DNA of 64,000 nt, taken from Ancistrus triradiatus (Eukaryota > Chordata > Actinopteri > Siluriformes > Loricariidae). The notes beneath the pieces are model-generated. The model searched no databases. It worked only from the letters and a program-made list of their open reading frames with translations, and was not told the origin of the DNA. A program made the position numbers and the translations under genes. The DNA lies in assembly GCA_025084515.1 (NCBI GenBank), contig JAJAGP010000214.1:272501-336500 (forward strand), read 5' to 3'. Shown here piece by piece: positions 41,225 through 53,380 of this stretch. Each line of letters starts with the position of its first letter. Position 1 is the stretch's first letter.

Positions 41225-43145
41225 TGGCTAGTATTAGCTGTTAATACTGAAACTATAATAGTTTGCCAGTAGAGAGCTCATACAAATCTCTACCTGCTTG
41301 CACTGGCTTTTGAAAGGGTCAGGTGATAAACGTTTGTCCAGCCATATTTGGAACAGTTCACATTTGCCTGTGTTAAAGTTTGCTTTCTAATCTCAGGTCC
41401 ACTCTTGCCATATCCCCTGCTGTGCATAAAAACCACTGGCGAGGACAATGAATACTTAAGGGAGTATGTTTACGTCTGCACATTCCATTTACAGATACTT
41501 TTCTTGGTTTTGTTTATGGGACTTTGTATTAGCCAAGTCAGCTGTGCTGTATTAGAGCCGTGATGTGAAGCACATCGGTCAGTAACCAGTAAACCGCGGG
41601 GGCAGTTGTAGTTTTCAAAAAGTCATCTCCAATTCGAAGCGTGGCAGAAGATGAGAGGTGAATTCCAGCTAGCATTTGTGCTTTGGGTTAGTGGTTACTT
41701 TAGTTTTTGAAGCATTTTTAGAAATATAGTTATTGCAGTGGTTCACAGTGGGATACTGAGATCCATGTTGTAACAGCAAAGCCGGCATAAGTTGTGATTA
41801 GGATTAAAGTCAATCAGCAATAATATGTAAGTTCCATGTTGGTCTAATTTGGTATTTGTTAGTTCGTAGTAACTTCAGGCTCCTGCAGATGGCGTTGCAC
41901 AAGGATGATCTGTGCGTAGTGTGTGATGGGATTCATCGATTGAGAAGAGGTGGTACAGCGCAGTGAATGTCTCGATGTGTGCAAAATGGGTTGCAAAGCA
42001 GATGTTAATGATTGCATTAGGGTGTGCCAAAGGCCATAGTGTGAAGGAAGTAGCTGTTGCAGATGTATCACATCGTCTATACAGGTCTACCAGCAGGGAC
42101 AAAAATCCCAGCATTGTAGCAGAATCATTTCTGTTTAAACTGTCTTGTACTTGTATTGCAAGTTAATACTTGAGAAAATTGAATGTGTTAAATGTGTGCA
42201 CTGATATTTTTGGTCTTTATTATCATTTTTTTTTAAATATTTTTTAAAGTAACACTTTAACACTGGGCTCTTAACCCAGAAGTAGTACCAAAATCTTCTA
42301 AGTCACTTTACATAAGATGTTAAATCCAAAGCACCTTTAAACCGAGTTAAGGGTTCTTGCTGAAGGCTTTTTGTTCGTTTCTTTGATTTTCCTTTTTTTT
42401 CGTTTGAAAAAATGCACGTTAAAAATGCCCTTACAGGTGGAAATGCTATAACATTAGAATGAGGAAATGTGCACTGCTTTGAAAGCTGAAATTCACCTGA
42501 GTCCGAAATTCACCGACTCTCTCTCTCTCTCTCTCAGTCGTACTGTACTCATCCACCACTAAGAAGACAACAATCACTTTTCACAAATTAGTTTTGAAAG
42601 AGAAGCTGGAACACAGACAAAGACATAGTGATAAAACTCTCACACTTGTTTTTATACCTCTTTCACTATTTGAGGTTGCAACAGGGTGATCATTTCATTA
42701 TAGAGCAGTGGTAAACCCTTAACACAATTACAAAATTCAACTCAACCCTGAGCTATTGTAGTCAAATCAAAACAGACTGTTATCCAAAAAAAAAAAAAAA
42801 ACCCTCAGCGTCGCTAAAGCAGAATCCAATTATTCAGAGACTACATTCATAAGCAGCCTAATAATCCATTAATAATGGGATGTTCAATCGGAATAGAAAG
42901 TGTTCATGCATCGCTTCAATCGGAACAGTGCTAACCAATTGCGGGCAATCCAAACGAAATCTCTATACGATTGAACAAGGTGGGTGATCCTCTGAATAAT
43001 GCATTCAACAGCTGAATATCGGGCATGTAAACTTCTGTATCAAGTCAAATATTACATTGCCAGGATAACTTGGTTTGATAGGAAATATCCTAAAGTTTGT
43101 TCAGTGGTCATTTTAATGACACACACAGGGGTTACATCAGAACTA
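41225..43145. other. Unassigned non-coding stretch
   Basis: No gene or repeat recognised beyond a short CT run at 42519-42536 and an A tract at 42786-42801. Confidence 0.5.
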
Positions 43146-43149
43146 TACA

Positions 43150-43505
43150 CACTCAGATTGGGCCAATCAGTTATCCTAAAGTAAGTCTTTGGACTGTGGT
43201 GGCCTAGTGGTTAAGGTGCAGGACTATGAACAAGAAGGTCTAGGGTTCAAATTCCACCTCAGCCAAAGCTGCCACTGCTGGGTCCTTGAGCAAGACCCTT
43301 AACCCACAATTGCTTGGATTGTAAGACTGTATCAATTGTAAGTCGCTCTGGATAAGGGCGTCTGCTAAATGCTGTAAATGTAAATGTAAATGTTTGGACT
43401 GTGGGAGGAAACTGGAGTACCCGGAGTAAACATGCACCTGTGCCACCTGGGATCAAACCCAGGAGCTTCTTGTTGTTGAGTGCTACCCACTGAGCCACCC
43501 TGCAA
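43150..43505 (-). repeat. Second SINE-like family, minus copy, split by a SINE
   Basis: Left part 'gattgggccaatcagttatc ... aagtctttggactgtgg'; right part 'tttggactgtgggaggaaac', 'tggagtacccggagtaaaca', 'gggatcaaacccaggagctt', 'gctacccactgagccaccct'. The two parts join perfectly in comparison with the copy at 61510-61765. Confidence 0.85.
43200..43392 (+). repeat. tRNA-derived SINE nested in the second SINE-like repeat
   Basis: Full order of landmarks with B box 'gggttcaaattcc', tail 'gtcgctctggataagggcgt' and three 'gtaaat' repeats. TTTGGACTGTGG at 43188-43199 and 43393-43404 is the apparent 12-bp duplication. The SINE's own 'ggactgtgg' head makes the exact left edge ambiguous. Confidence 0.92.
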
Positions 43506-43509
43506 ATAT

Positions 43510-45160
43510 CTTAAAAAAGATTCATGTGTAAAATAAGCTGTCACTCTGCAAGCAAAAAGTCTGTCAGGACAACTTCAAAGCTGGTACATCTGCTGCTGTA
43601 TTCAAGGTTGTGAGATTAGTCTGACAAAAGCACTCCAATTCCCCATGAACCAGCCCCAACATTCATTCATTTCCATGCAGTGGTTCTATTAAACCGATGG
43701 TGAAACAAATGCTTAAACGCCTTGACAACAATGGGTTTTTCTGAGCAAGCTTTGTGGTTTTTGTAGCCACTGTTTTTGTGTTATTCAGGAGTCGTGTTTA
43801 AAGCAGATAGCGGAAAGTAAATGAGATATCTTCGCAGGTTTGCCAATTCAGATTTGTTTCTGTTGAAGCACCATTTCTTCAATTGTCTCTCCTTGAACAG
43901 AAACAGCAGTCTGTGGTTTCTAATGTCAGTCAAACGGCATCTTCCTGCGAAAGTAGGTGGTTACTGGCCACTGTCAGACTCTCGAGTGAGAGCTAAAAAC
44001 ACTGCTTGCAAGACTAGCCATTTCCTGAAGGTTATAAAGGAATGTGCACGGATGTGTTTTCTTCTGATGGCCATCAATGCTCAGAAAAGAGACGTACTTT
44101 TACATTCAATCCTCTCTGTAAGATGAGCTTTAACCCAGCAATTTTAAAACGTGTCCTATACATATCAGAAGCTAAGCAGAGGAGGGGTATATAATAACAA
44201 ACAAACCATTCTGTTCTAAGAACCTGTCAGCACTGGTCTGGGTATAGTTCTTGACATAACTGCTCTGATCAGAAGTGAAATCTCTAGGTTGTGACCTTGA
44301 GCAGATGAAACTGATGTGTGTTCATGCACGCCTGGCAAGATGTAATCTGAGACTTACCAGGCATCGTAAAAATTAATTAGGATCATCGCGTCACCTGGAT
44401 GCGTATCTTTCGGAGAGGATAAGAGCTGTCTGAAGTCGCGATAAAGAAGCACATTTGAACGGTTTTGTGGCTGATGCCTGAGCGAGGAGGACACGCGGAG
44501 ACTCGCTCAGCTCGCAGGCATGGATGCAAATCACTTCAAAACTGACAGAAATATACCTGTACACCCTCCAAATCTAGGATCTTCTAACACACTACTTGTC
44601 ATTTTCTTCTCAGTGATGGAGTCGTATTTTGTAGATTTGCCAAGCTGTCAGTCTGGGGTTGCCAAATTTGGAAGACTTAATAACCGTGGCTTGGAGGAAC
44701 TTCGAAAAATGTTGCGTGTCATGTGTCAGATTCCGTCTTAATTTGTTCTGTCTGGAGTTTTATGAGAAAATAGTTGAACAACACAACAAAATAAAAATGT
44801 TACAAAAATAGAACAATGTAATAAGAAAGAAATTATAATACAATATGTCTGTTAAAGCAATCTAATCTTCAATAACAAAACAGCATCAAGCTTTTTCCAT
44901 AATAATTCTTCCTCAGTTCTTCTCAAAAAAACAAAATTTTAGTATGGTGAGAAGGCAAGACCACTACTATTTTATATACTACAGTTTTTTTATTATTATA
45001 ATCTATTTTATAATATTCTATATATTTTTTTACTTTGTTATTTCATCTTAGCCTATATATGAACTGATTCTAATTTAAAGTTGTATATTTTCTTTACATA
45101 TATTCTTTAATTCTTACATTTAACATCCAGGTTGCCCAAGGAGGAAGGGTCCCTATTTGA
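43510..45160. other. Unassigned non-coding stretch
   Basis: Frames of 73 and 101 codons (44520-44741, 43821-44126, plus) lack recognisable domains. 44770-45110 is strongly AT-rich. Confidence 0.45.
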
Positions 45161-45167
45161 GTCATGG

Positions 45168-45500
45168 TCAAGTCAAGTCAAGTCAGATTTATTTATATAG
45201 CGCTTTTTACAATGGAGCATTGTCTCAAAGCAACTTTACAAGTTTAGATTATCTCCTAATAACTACGTCCAATCTCAAATTGAGCAAGCCTAGGGCGACA
45301 GTGGCAAGGAAAAACTCCCTAGTTCTAGGAAGAAACCTTGGGAGGACCAAGACTCAAAAAGGGACCCAACCCTCCTTGGGCGGCGTAGATGATAAATCTA
45401 AGGTCCTCCCAAGGTTTCTTCCCTATTACATTTGGGGAGTTTTGGCTTGCTCAACTAGTGTACAAAGTGCTACATAAATACATTTGACTGGACTTGACCC
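45168..45500 (+). repeat. 'Matching-arm' dispersed repeat, copy C, foldback form
   Basis: Left part matches copies A and B (aagtcagatttatttatata, gagcaagcctagggcgacag, aagaaaccttgggaggacc). The right part (45402-45500) is an inverted, internally shortened version of the same sequence: GGTCCTCCCAAGGTTTCTT at 45402-45420 is the exact reverse complement of 45330-45348, and 'aaatacatttgactggactt' at the end is the complement of the start. The 106-codon frame across it is a by-product. Confidence 0.9.
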
Positions 45501-45504
45501 TACA

Positions 45505-46715
45505 GTAAAGTGTAATTTATTCTGATCCACTTTGCACTGGGTTTACCTGCCATTTTGTCTACATACTTGACTTTATGAACATATTTATTAACGCAGTAGA
45601 CACAATAAGGGGCCAGATGATTATGACCTATCTATTGACTGACACATGGGGCTCAAGTCAAGCCGATTCACATACCATGTGGTTTGTTCAAATCTCGGTT
45701 AACGCATGACGGCTAGAACTGGCATTCAGTCTTGCAATCAAACCACAGGCAAACTTGGATAAGCAACGCTACGTCTTCCATTTATTTCTTTTCTGACTTG
45801 TAAATGGAAGATTCCCAGACATTTCTTTGCGATTTTATTTAAACCAGACACCGGCTGATTATTATACAACATTATTTAAATAAAGTCGAGCTAAATTAAA
45901 CACAGTTTACTGCGGCTGAATTACAGAAGGGACACGCCATGCCTAATTGGTTAATATGAATTTGATTTTCACTGCTGAGTGCCACAACTGTCTAAATGTT
46001 CGCTCCATTACAAAGAGATCACAGGTTTGAATTTCACTGGTGACTCATACCTGCTGATATCATTATCTGCTGCCTGGCTTTTCGCATGTTGCAGGGAGCA
46101 TGTCTTAGCATGTGAATCCCCACCGTCATCCTTAGGTGCAGTCCGGAATTATTGTTAGCAGTGAAGAACATGAGAAATGGACACACGGTTTGAATCACTG
46201 TAGTGTTGGAAGATCCAATCATGACCTGTCTTTAGATAGCTTCAAATCAAAGATCCTCTACCATCTCCTCATGCCAAACCTGTCTTGTTTGTGGCCAAAA
46301 AGTTCAATTTTAGAAGCCATAGAAGGGAGCTTCATCCCAGCATCATGCTGAGAGCTAATATTGTGGTTAGATATAAAAAATGAATTCAGAGAGCTGGTGA
46401 TCTGAGAATGCTACCATCTTGTGCAAATCAGTGGAAAAAATGTTTGCTTATCTAACTTCCATAGTGAGTTCCAACTTCTCATTACTAACAGGGGATACAG
46501 ACTTTTTTAGGTCTGGAACTATTTTTGTAGTTGTTGCCTGATTTATAAAGATGATTTGACTGTTCTGCAGTCTTCTGTTGACGGATAAGTAATGATATTT
46601 ATATTTCAGTGAAACAAAAAGTCAGGCATGGGAATCTGAGTTGGTTCCATACCAATTTGTACCAAGGGTGCCAATCATTAATTCTGAATATAGCTGCCAT
46701 GTGCAAGGGAGAGTC
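45505..46715. other. Unassigned stretch, possible old SINE
   Basis: 45985-46190 has a vaguely tRNA-like order (gctccattacaaagagatca, then 'caggtttgaatttcactgg'), suggesting an old SINE of a third family; weak. Otherwise nothing. Confidence 0.35.
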
Positions 46716-46719
46716 ATTT

Positions 46720-46918
46720 GGGACTGTGGTAGCCTAGTGGGTAAGGTACTGGACTATGGACCAAAAGGTCCAGGGTTCAAATCCCACCTGTGCCAAAGCT
46801 GCCACAGTTGGGTCCTTGAGCAAGGCCCTTAACCCACAATTGCTTGGATTGTAAGATTGTATCAATTGCAAGTCGCTCTGGATAAGGGCGTCTGCCAAAT
46901 GCTGTAAATGTAAATTTA
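46720..46918 (+). repeat. tRNA-derived SINE, well preserved
   Basis: 'gggactgtggtagcctagtg', 'ggaccaaaaggtccagggtt', 'aagctgccacagttgggtcc', 'gtcgctctggataagggcgt', 'tgctgtaaatgtaaatttaa'. Among the best-preserved copies. Confidence 0.95.
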
Positions 46919-46924
46919 AAGCAA

Positions 46925-47980
46925 TGGTTTCCAACCTTTTTGTTTGGTATCCCTTACATGTATCTCAGAAAACCCACATACACAAAGACCAAAAGAATAA
47001 AGTGACTCATTCTTCAATTTTCAATCATTTTGGCTCCTTTATGTCTTTCAAAAACAGCACAACATTTAGCTACAATGAAATATAAGCTTACTAAATATCT
47101 TTGTATTGTCCAATGAGTGTGTTATTTTAATTTTATCTAACATGTGCAAATTGTATTTTGACAACCTCATGCCAGGTTGGGAACATGGATGTAAAGGGTG
47201 GAGGAAGGCTGAGCGGGGAATACAGGCTGCTACAATGTAGTCTTGGCATGAGTGTTTTCTTTGTACTATATTAAAAACATGGCAAAATGAATTCCTCAGT
47301 GTGTTGCCTTACTGGCAAAGCAAACCTGGAGTCAAACTGTACCTTGGGTAATATCCAGTGCCTCATGCCTGCCTTACCTGCATCACCATGAAGAACAGAC
47401 AGGGATGATGGATAGTGAAATTACAGAGGGCAGTAGTGGCTGGTGTCCAGCTCTGCTATCTCTATAGGCTCTAGTAAAAAGAGCAGTAACAGAGCTTATG
47501 TATTCCTATAGTACTTATCATGTCAACATGTAGTTATGTAATTTGGATAATGTTTCCATGATGAGGCTACCTTTAAGCTAGTCTACACTGCTATCCATCT
47601 CCTCTTATCAAGAACACACTAATGTCTAGCTCTCTCTCCCTTCAAAGCAGAATAGCCAGGGTGATATTAAGTTTATTCACAAAACCAAATTATTATAAAA
47701 CAATATCAGTATGAGAAAATGCAAATCAAAGCATAATAACCGTGTCAATATTAAGTTTATTAACAAGAACTGATTATTACACTGAAAACAATGTCAATAG
47801 ATAATGCACATTATGCATTCTGTAGGCATTGCAAAGCCTATTATATACTTGTTTTAATATATCAATGGAGTCGATATGACACTGACTTTGATGCATTATA
47901 TTAAATCAAATCAGACAAATGCATTCAGATCAAATCAGACAAATGCATTCCAGCTGAAAGGCAGCTACACAGGAAACTAA
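46925..47980. other. Unassigned AT-rich stretch with short tandem duplications
   Basis: 47668-47815 contains two degenerate copies of an ~85-bp unit starting 'attaagtttatt'. At 47912-47958 a 24-bp unit (atcaaatcagacaaatgcat + tcag) is repeated. No gene. Confidence 0.55.
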
Positions 47981-47984
47981 CCCC

Positions 47985-48310
47985 ATTTTCTCCCCAATAT
48001 TCCCTCCCTGGGGTCGACCTCTCTGCCAAGGGGGCAGATCCTTGGCCCAGCAAGTGCCTCCAAACATTGTTGGGCTTCTATGGCAAAAGCAAAATGGAGG
48101 AGTGCCACAGTCTTTGCCAGCACTCCCGACATCTGGCAGTGCTTACCCTAATCTGACCTTCCCTTCTTCAAATATGGCCAACTGTGCAGGCCAGAGGCAC
48201 AGTCAAGACTCGAACTCTGGTCTCTGTGGTAACACACTATCGTATTTCTTTGCCGTGCCATCCGAGCGCCCAGGGAAGCAACATTTCAGACGCTGCCCTA
48301 ATCGGCTCCT
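47985..48310 (-). repeat. tRNA-derived SINE of a different family
   Basis: Minus strand reads 'gctcggatggcacggcaaag' (A-box region), 'accagagttcgagtcttgac' (B box), then 'gcctctggcctgcacagttg' and a long body. The tail is not the L2-type of the main family. The 98-codon plus frame here is its antisense. Confidence 0.65.
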
Positions 48311-48314
48311 TGCA

Positions 48315-49100
48315 TTAGCCAAAACCGTCAGTCAATAGAGAGTGTGAGTACACAAAAGGCACAGGAATGTGCTGTCATATGTAGCACTTGTAATATCATA
48401 TGATGATGTCATGGCTATTAATGCAGCAGTCGAAAATGCTAGCCCTCCACGCCATGGACTCCTGGTTTGGGTTGATCCAAACCTTATCCACCCCATCCAC
48501 CTGTTCATAGATTGACGGACAGTTGCTGTGGCGACAACATCTGTTGTAGCAAAGAAGAGGGGCATCCTGTGGAACAGTCACCATACTGGCAATAAGATAG
48601 GAAGCAGTGTGATGTCACACAGCAAGAGATTGTCCGCGGGGAGGAATAGAGGGATGTAAATAGATTGTAGGAATATGTGGTGTGATGAAAATACAACCAG
48701 TGAGAAGAAAGATATTAGCCGGGCTACATCTTATAAGCATGCACAAAACATCACTCATTCACCTCCAGCAACCAGCTTACCCTGGTGAGTGGAGCAGTGG
48801 GTCTGAAGCCAAGAAAACAGGCAGAACCTTGGCATGGGGTATGATTATCAAAGTTCATATCACTCCTAAGAGTGACATAAGAAGAATCTGTAATATCTAT
48901 GGATAACACCCTAACCTCCATAGAGACAGGAACCAGACATGAGGCTCAAACTGGGGAACCTGGACCTGTGCTACGCGTCATACCTCCAGGATGGAGGATA
49001 CCCCGACCCATCACTGCCTGAGTGAAGTGTGAAGGTTTTATTTATTGAAATATTTTCTGAGGGTACTATTACAAATGACTGATTCTCTGAGACAACCAAC
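48315..49100. other. Unassigned non-coding stretch
   Basis: 48890-48985 has fragments reminiscent of the second SINE-like family on the minus strand (gaggctcaaactggggaacc). The overlapping minus frames at 48332-48696 show no domain. Confidence 0.4.
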
Positions 49101-49105
49101 CACAT

Positions 49106-49275
49106 GGGACTGTGGTAGCCTAGTTGATAAGGTACTGGACTATGGAACAGAAGGTCGAGGGTTCAAATCCCGCTCAAACCCAAGCTGCCACTTGGGTTCT
49201 TGAGCAAGGCCCATAAGCCACAATTGCTTGGACTGTAAGACTGTATCACTCTGGATAAGGGCGTCTGCTAAGTAA
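49106..49275 (+). repeat. tRNA-derived SINE with tail deletion
   Basis: Head 'gggactgtggtagcctagtt' and B box 'gggttcaaatccc' kept. The tail lost 'aattgtaagtcg', leaving 'gtatcactctggataagggc', so part of the LINE-recognition hairpin stem is missing. Confidence 0.92.
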
Positions 49276-49279
49276 AATA

Positions 49280-50640
49280 ACAAACATGGTAGGGGCGTGG
49301 TTATAATACATTTGAAGGCAACAAAAAACTGCTGTTAGAGCTGCACTTACCTCTTTGTTTATCAGTTCTTTCACCCATTTCAGGAAGAGCTGAGCAGCTT
49401 GCTTTTGAAGCAGTGAGCGTTTTTCACCACAATAAAATGTATTACAACCACACTCCTTCTGTGTTCTGATTGGTTGCCTCACAGAACCAACCACTGAACA
49501 GATTTATTTATTAATTATTATTATTGTATTACATTCCTATCTACATGCGCTACTGTGCCACCCCCTGCAGTCCAAGTGCACCCCTTTGTGGTAACAGTAT
49601 TGCCTAATTACAGTAGCCTCTCTCATCAGGATAATGCACCCTGCCACACTGAAAATGTTCTGGTTTGAGTAATATGACAAAATCTTCAAGGTGTTGACTT
49701 GACCTCCAAATTCCCCAGATCTCCAAATCAGGCTGAGCATCTGTAGAATGTGCTGGATCTCTCAACTTACAGGACATCTGCACAGGTCTTGTGGAGTTTG
49801 TGCCTTTGAGGGATCAGAGCTTTGGCAGCACAAGACCTACTAGAAAAAGCAAGTGGTTTTAATGTTCTGTCTGATCACTGTGTAATTCTAAGCAACTATT
49901 TGAGTAATAATTCTAATCAAACTATCCTTAAGATAGTATTTGTGCAAAAAGAGAGAGGTGCATTTGTTCTGGAGGTAAATTACTGGATTGCAGAAAATGC
50001 ACACTGAGATAAAAGAGGCTATTTATATGGATAAAAAAAAGGAGCGAGAGAATAATGAATGTCTACTGGGCATTGTGTAGAGGCACAGAATGTACCATTG
50101 CCTCTTCTGATTTATTCTGTTTATCTCTGATTCTTTAGCGCAAAAAGCCCAGTCAGAGCAAATTTGAGCCTATTCTGAAGTGTGACAATGAACCTGTCCA
50201 CTCACACATGCTCACGCTCACCCACACAGCATGCTCGCTCCGACACGCTTCAGCCCTGACACACACGTTTACCCAGAGTTCTCCCCTCCGTGGCGGATTG
50301 ATCAGTGGCATTGTGTCCCTCGCTCTAGCCATTTTACACTTCAGTGTCCATGAAAGACTGCTGCTATACGGAAGAAACAGAAAGAGAAGCGGGAACCCAT
50401 TTTCAGCATTTTCCTCTCCAAGTTTGCTGTGCATGCCCGTCTTTGCATCCCTTAAAACTGTATGGTCCAAAGAAAAGGAGAAAAGCCGAGGGAGCGTTCA
50501 CACATGGCTACACAAACACACACAGACCTACACAATTGATGGTTTTAACAGTTAACTCCTTACTCAAAGTAGAATAGGACTTAAAGCAACAGATTGGTAA
50601 AAGATAAAGAATATCATTCAATATTTGTAATTCCAAATAA
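49280..50640. other. Unassigned non-coding stretch
   Basis: 50150-50480 is relatively GC-rich unique sequence with overlapping frames on both strands (105 and 115 codons), none with a recognised domain. Confidence 0.45.
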
Positions 50641-50646
50641 TTCCTA

Positions 50647-52204
50647 CAGTGGTGCTTGAAAGTTTGTGAACCCTTTAGAATTTTCTATATTTCTGCATAA
50701 ATATGACCTAAAACATCATCAGATTTTCACACAAGTCCTAAAAGTAGATAAAGAGAACCCAGTTAAACAATTGATACAAAAATATTATACTTGGTCATTT
50801 ATTTATTGAGGAAAATTATCCATTATTACATATTAGTGAGTGGCAAAAGTATGTGAACCTTTGCTTTCAGTATCTGGTGTGACCCCCCTGTGCAGCAATA
50901 ACTGCAGCTAAACGTTTCCTGTAACTGTTGATCAGTCCTGCACACCGGCTTGGAGGAATTTTAGCCCATTCCTCCATACAGAACAGCTTCAGCTCTGGGA
51001 TGTTGGTGGGTTTCCTCACATTAGCTGCTCGCTTCAGGTCCTTCCACAACATTTCCATTGGATTAAGGTCAGGACTTTGACTTGGCCATTTCAAAACATG
51101 AACTTTGTTCCTTAACCATTCTTTGGTAGAACGACTTGTGTGCTTAGGGCCGTTGTCTTGCAGCATGACCCACCTTCTCCTGAGATTCAGTTCATGGACA
51201 GATGTCTTGACATTTTTCTTTAGAATTCTCTGATATCATTCAGAATTCATTGTTCCATCAATGATGGCAAGCCGTCCTGCCCAGATGCCACAAAACAGGC
51301 CCAAACCATGATACCACCACCACCACGTTTCACAGATGGGATAAGGTTCTTATGCTGGAATGCAGTGTTTTCCTTTCTCCAAACATGACACTTTTCTGTT
51401 AAACCAAAAAGTTCTATTTTGGTCCACAAAACATTCTTCCAATAGCCTTCTGGCTTGTCCACATGATCTTTAGCAAAGTGCAGATGAGCAGCAATGTTCT
51501 TTTTGGGGAGCAGTGGCTTTCTCCTTGCAGCCCTGGCATGCACACCATTGTTGTTCAGTCTTCAATGTGAAAGAGGCCTTCAGTTGCTTAGAAGTTACCC
51601 TGGGGTCCTTTGTGATTTTGCCAACTATTACATGCCTTGCTCTTGGAATGATCTTTGTTGGTCGACCACTCCTGGGGAGGGAAACAATGGTCTTGAATTT
51701 CCTCCATTTGTACACAATCTGTCTGGCTGTTGTTTGGTGGAGTCCAAACACTTTAGAGATGGTTTTGTAACCTTTTCCAGCCTGATCAGCATCAACAACT
51801 CTTTTTCGGAGGTCCTCAGAAATCTTCTTTGTTCGTGCCATGATACACTTCCACAAACATGTGTTGTGAAGAGTAGACTTTGACAGATCCCTGTTCTTTA
51901 AATAAAACAGGGTGCCCCCTTACACCTGATTGTCATCCCATTGATTGAAAACACCTGACTCTAATTTCACCTTCCAATTAACTGCTAATCCTAGAGGTTC
52001 ACTTACTTTTGCCACTCACTAATATATAATATTGGATCACTTTCCTCAATAAATAAATGACCAAGTATAATATTTTTGTCTCATTTGTTGAACTGGGTTC
52101 TCTTTGTCTACTTTTAGGACTTGTGTGAAAATCTGATGATGTTTTAGGTCATATGCAGAAATCTAGAAAATTCTAAAGGGTTCACAAACGTTCATGCACC
52201 ACTG
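50647..52204 (-). mobile_element. Full-length Tc1-like transposon, ~1.56 kb
   Basis: Inverted ends: left 'cagtggtgcttgaaagtttg', right the complement of 'cagtggtgcatgaacgtttg'. TA is duplicated at 50645-50646 and 52205-52206. The inverted repeats extend about 200 bp (both sides contain 'taaaagtagataaagagaac' or its complement), i.e. the long IR/DR type. It carries one transposase gene on the minus strand, now broken. A second copy begins at 63426, and an older one is at 15845-16925. Confidence 0.95.
50867..51856 (-). pseudogene. Tc1-like transposase, inactivated
   Basis: The N-terminal part (51470-51856) has the paired-like HTH DNA-binding region: KISEDLRKRVVDADQAGKGYK, then TTARQIVYKWRKF, then the GRP-linker S-G-R-P-T-K. 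A frame break near 51545 leads to 51247-51543 (ARAARRKPLLPKKNIAAHL, GGGGIMVWACF), then another break to 50867-51166 (LQDNGPKHTS with the second D, and WPSQSPDLNPMEMLW with E). In the first catalytic block W-T-D-E-T-K is shortened to W-T-K by a 9-nt in-frame deletion near 51412, so the first D is gone. The start used is the ATG before A-R-T-K-K. Confidence 0.93.
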
Positions 52205-52332
52205 TATAATATTTTCTTCAAATCTTTATATACTTTAAGGAGCATTCCAAACCCACTTCATTATAAAGGAAACTACATCACCCAACTATCAACTAAGCCG
52301 ACTGTTTGAATTAGTAAATGAAGCTGTGTTAG

Positions 52333-52515
52333 AGACTGTGATAGCCTATCGGGTAAGGTACTGGACTATGGCCCAGAAGGTCCATGCTTCAAATCCCACC
52401 TCTGCCAAACTGCCACTGTTGGGTCCTTGAGCAAGAACCTTAACCTGCAATAACTTGGTTTGTAATATTATATCAGATATAAGTCTCTCTGGATAAGGGT
52501 GCCTGCTAAACGACT
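52333..52515 (+). repeat. tRNA-derived SINE, moderately decayed
   Basis: 'gactgtgatagcctatcggg', 'gcccagaaggtccatgcttc' (B box decayed), 'gccaaactgccactgttggg', tail 'tctctctggataagggtgcc'. Confidence 0.9.
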
Positions 52516-52740
52516 ACCCCTCTCAGTGTAATGCCCTCCAGTATCAGATCTCTGTATTAAGATAACCACTGACTGAAGAGACAGGAACAGATCGTATTAT
52601 ACACTTGTTAACTAAATAGAATTAGAGGAGCTATTTCTATTACGTGCAGCCACAGCACAACTAAGCACAAATCTTGATGGTGTATTATTTATAAACCAAA
52701 TTCCTTCTGCTAAAGGGACCTAGACTGTTCTACCTGTTAA

Positions 52741-52935
52741 TATCTAATCAAATATCTAATCGGCCAATCACATGGCAGCAAATCAATGCATTTAGGCATG
52801 TAGATATGATCTGCTGAAGTTCAAACCGAGCATGTCGATGCTGGAGGTCAGAGGAGAAAGACCAGGCTGATTCGAGCTGAAAAACAGTGGGGGCAACAGT
52901 AACTGGAACCACAACCTGAGGTACACAGAACTGGA
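52741..52935 (+). mobile_element. Tc1-like relic ('ggtcactttatta' family), short fragment
   Basis: 'cggccaatcacatggcagca', 'atgcatttaggcatgtagat', 'ctgaagttcaaaccgagcat', then 'gctggaggtcagaggagaaa' follow the 5' part of the family with a deletion in the middle. No transposase motif is left. Confidence 0.75.
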
Positions 52936-52939
52936 TCTC

Positions 52940-53190
52940 TGAAAAAAACAACCAGACCTTCCTGGAATATACATCAATGTTGGTCATAGGTTTGCATTCC
53001 TGTCTTATCTTATAAGGCAATAAAATAATTGCCTTAAATCAGTGACTGGCAACAGTGATAATTTCCTTTATACTAGTATCAGATTCATTCCATTGCTCCT
53101 GGTGAAGGTGGCATAAAATACTAGTTTGCATCCAAATGCTTGTGAAAAGCTAACACTAAATGACAATAAAAGCACAAACACCAAAGTATT
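52940..53190. other. Unassigned short stretch
   Basis: Nothing recognised. Confidence 0.4.
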
Positions 53191-53191
53191 T

Positions 53192-53380
53192 ATTTACATG
53201 TACAGCATTTAGCAGATGCCCTTATCCAGAGCGACTTACAATTGGTACAGTCTTACAATCCAAGCAATGGTGGGTTAAGGGCCTTGCTCAAGGAGTGGTA
53301 GCTTGGCAGAGGTGGGATTTGAACCCTGGACCTTCTGGTCCAGAGTCCAGTACCTTAACCGCTAGGCTACCACAGTCCCA
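53192..53380 (-). repeat. tRNA-derived SINE, well preserved
   Basis: Minus copy: 'acagcatttagcagatgccc', 'ttatccagagcgacttacaa', 'gggatttgaaccctggacct', 'aaccgctaggctaccacagt', with a small deletion in the 'ggacccaacagtggcagctt' part. Confidence 0.95.

Noticed and set aside
51494..51883. 129-codon plus-strand frame
   Set aside because: Antisense shadow of the Tc1 transposase N-terminus.
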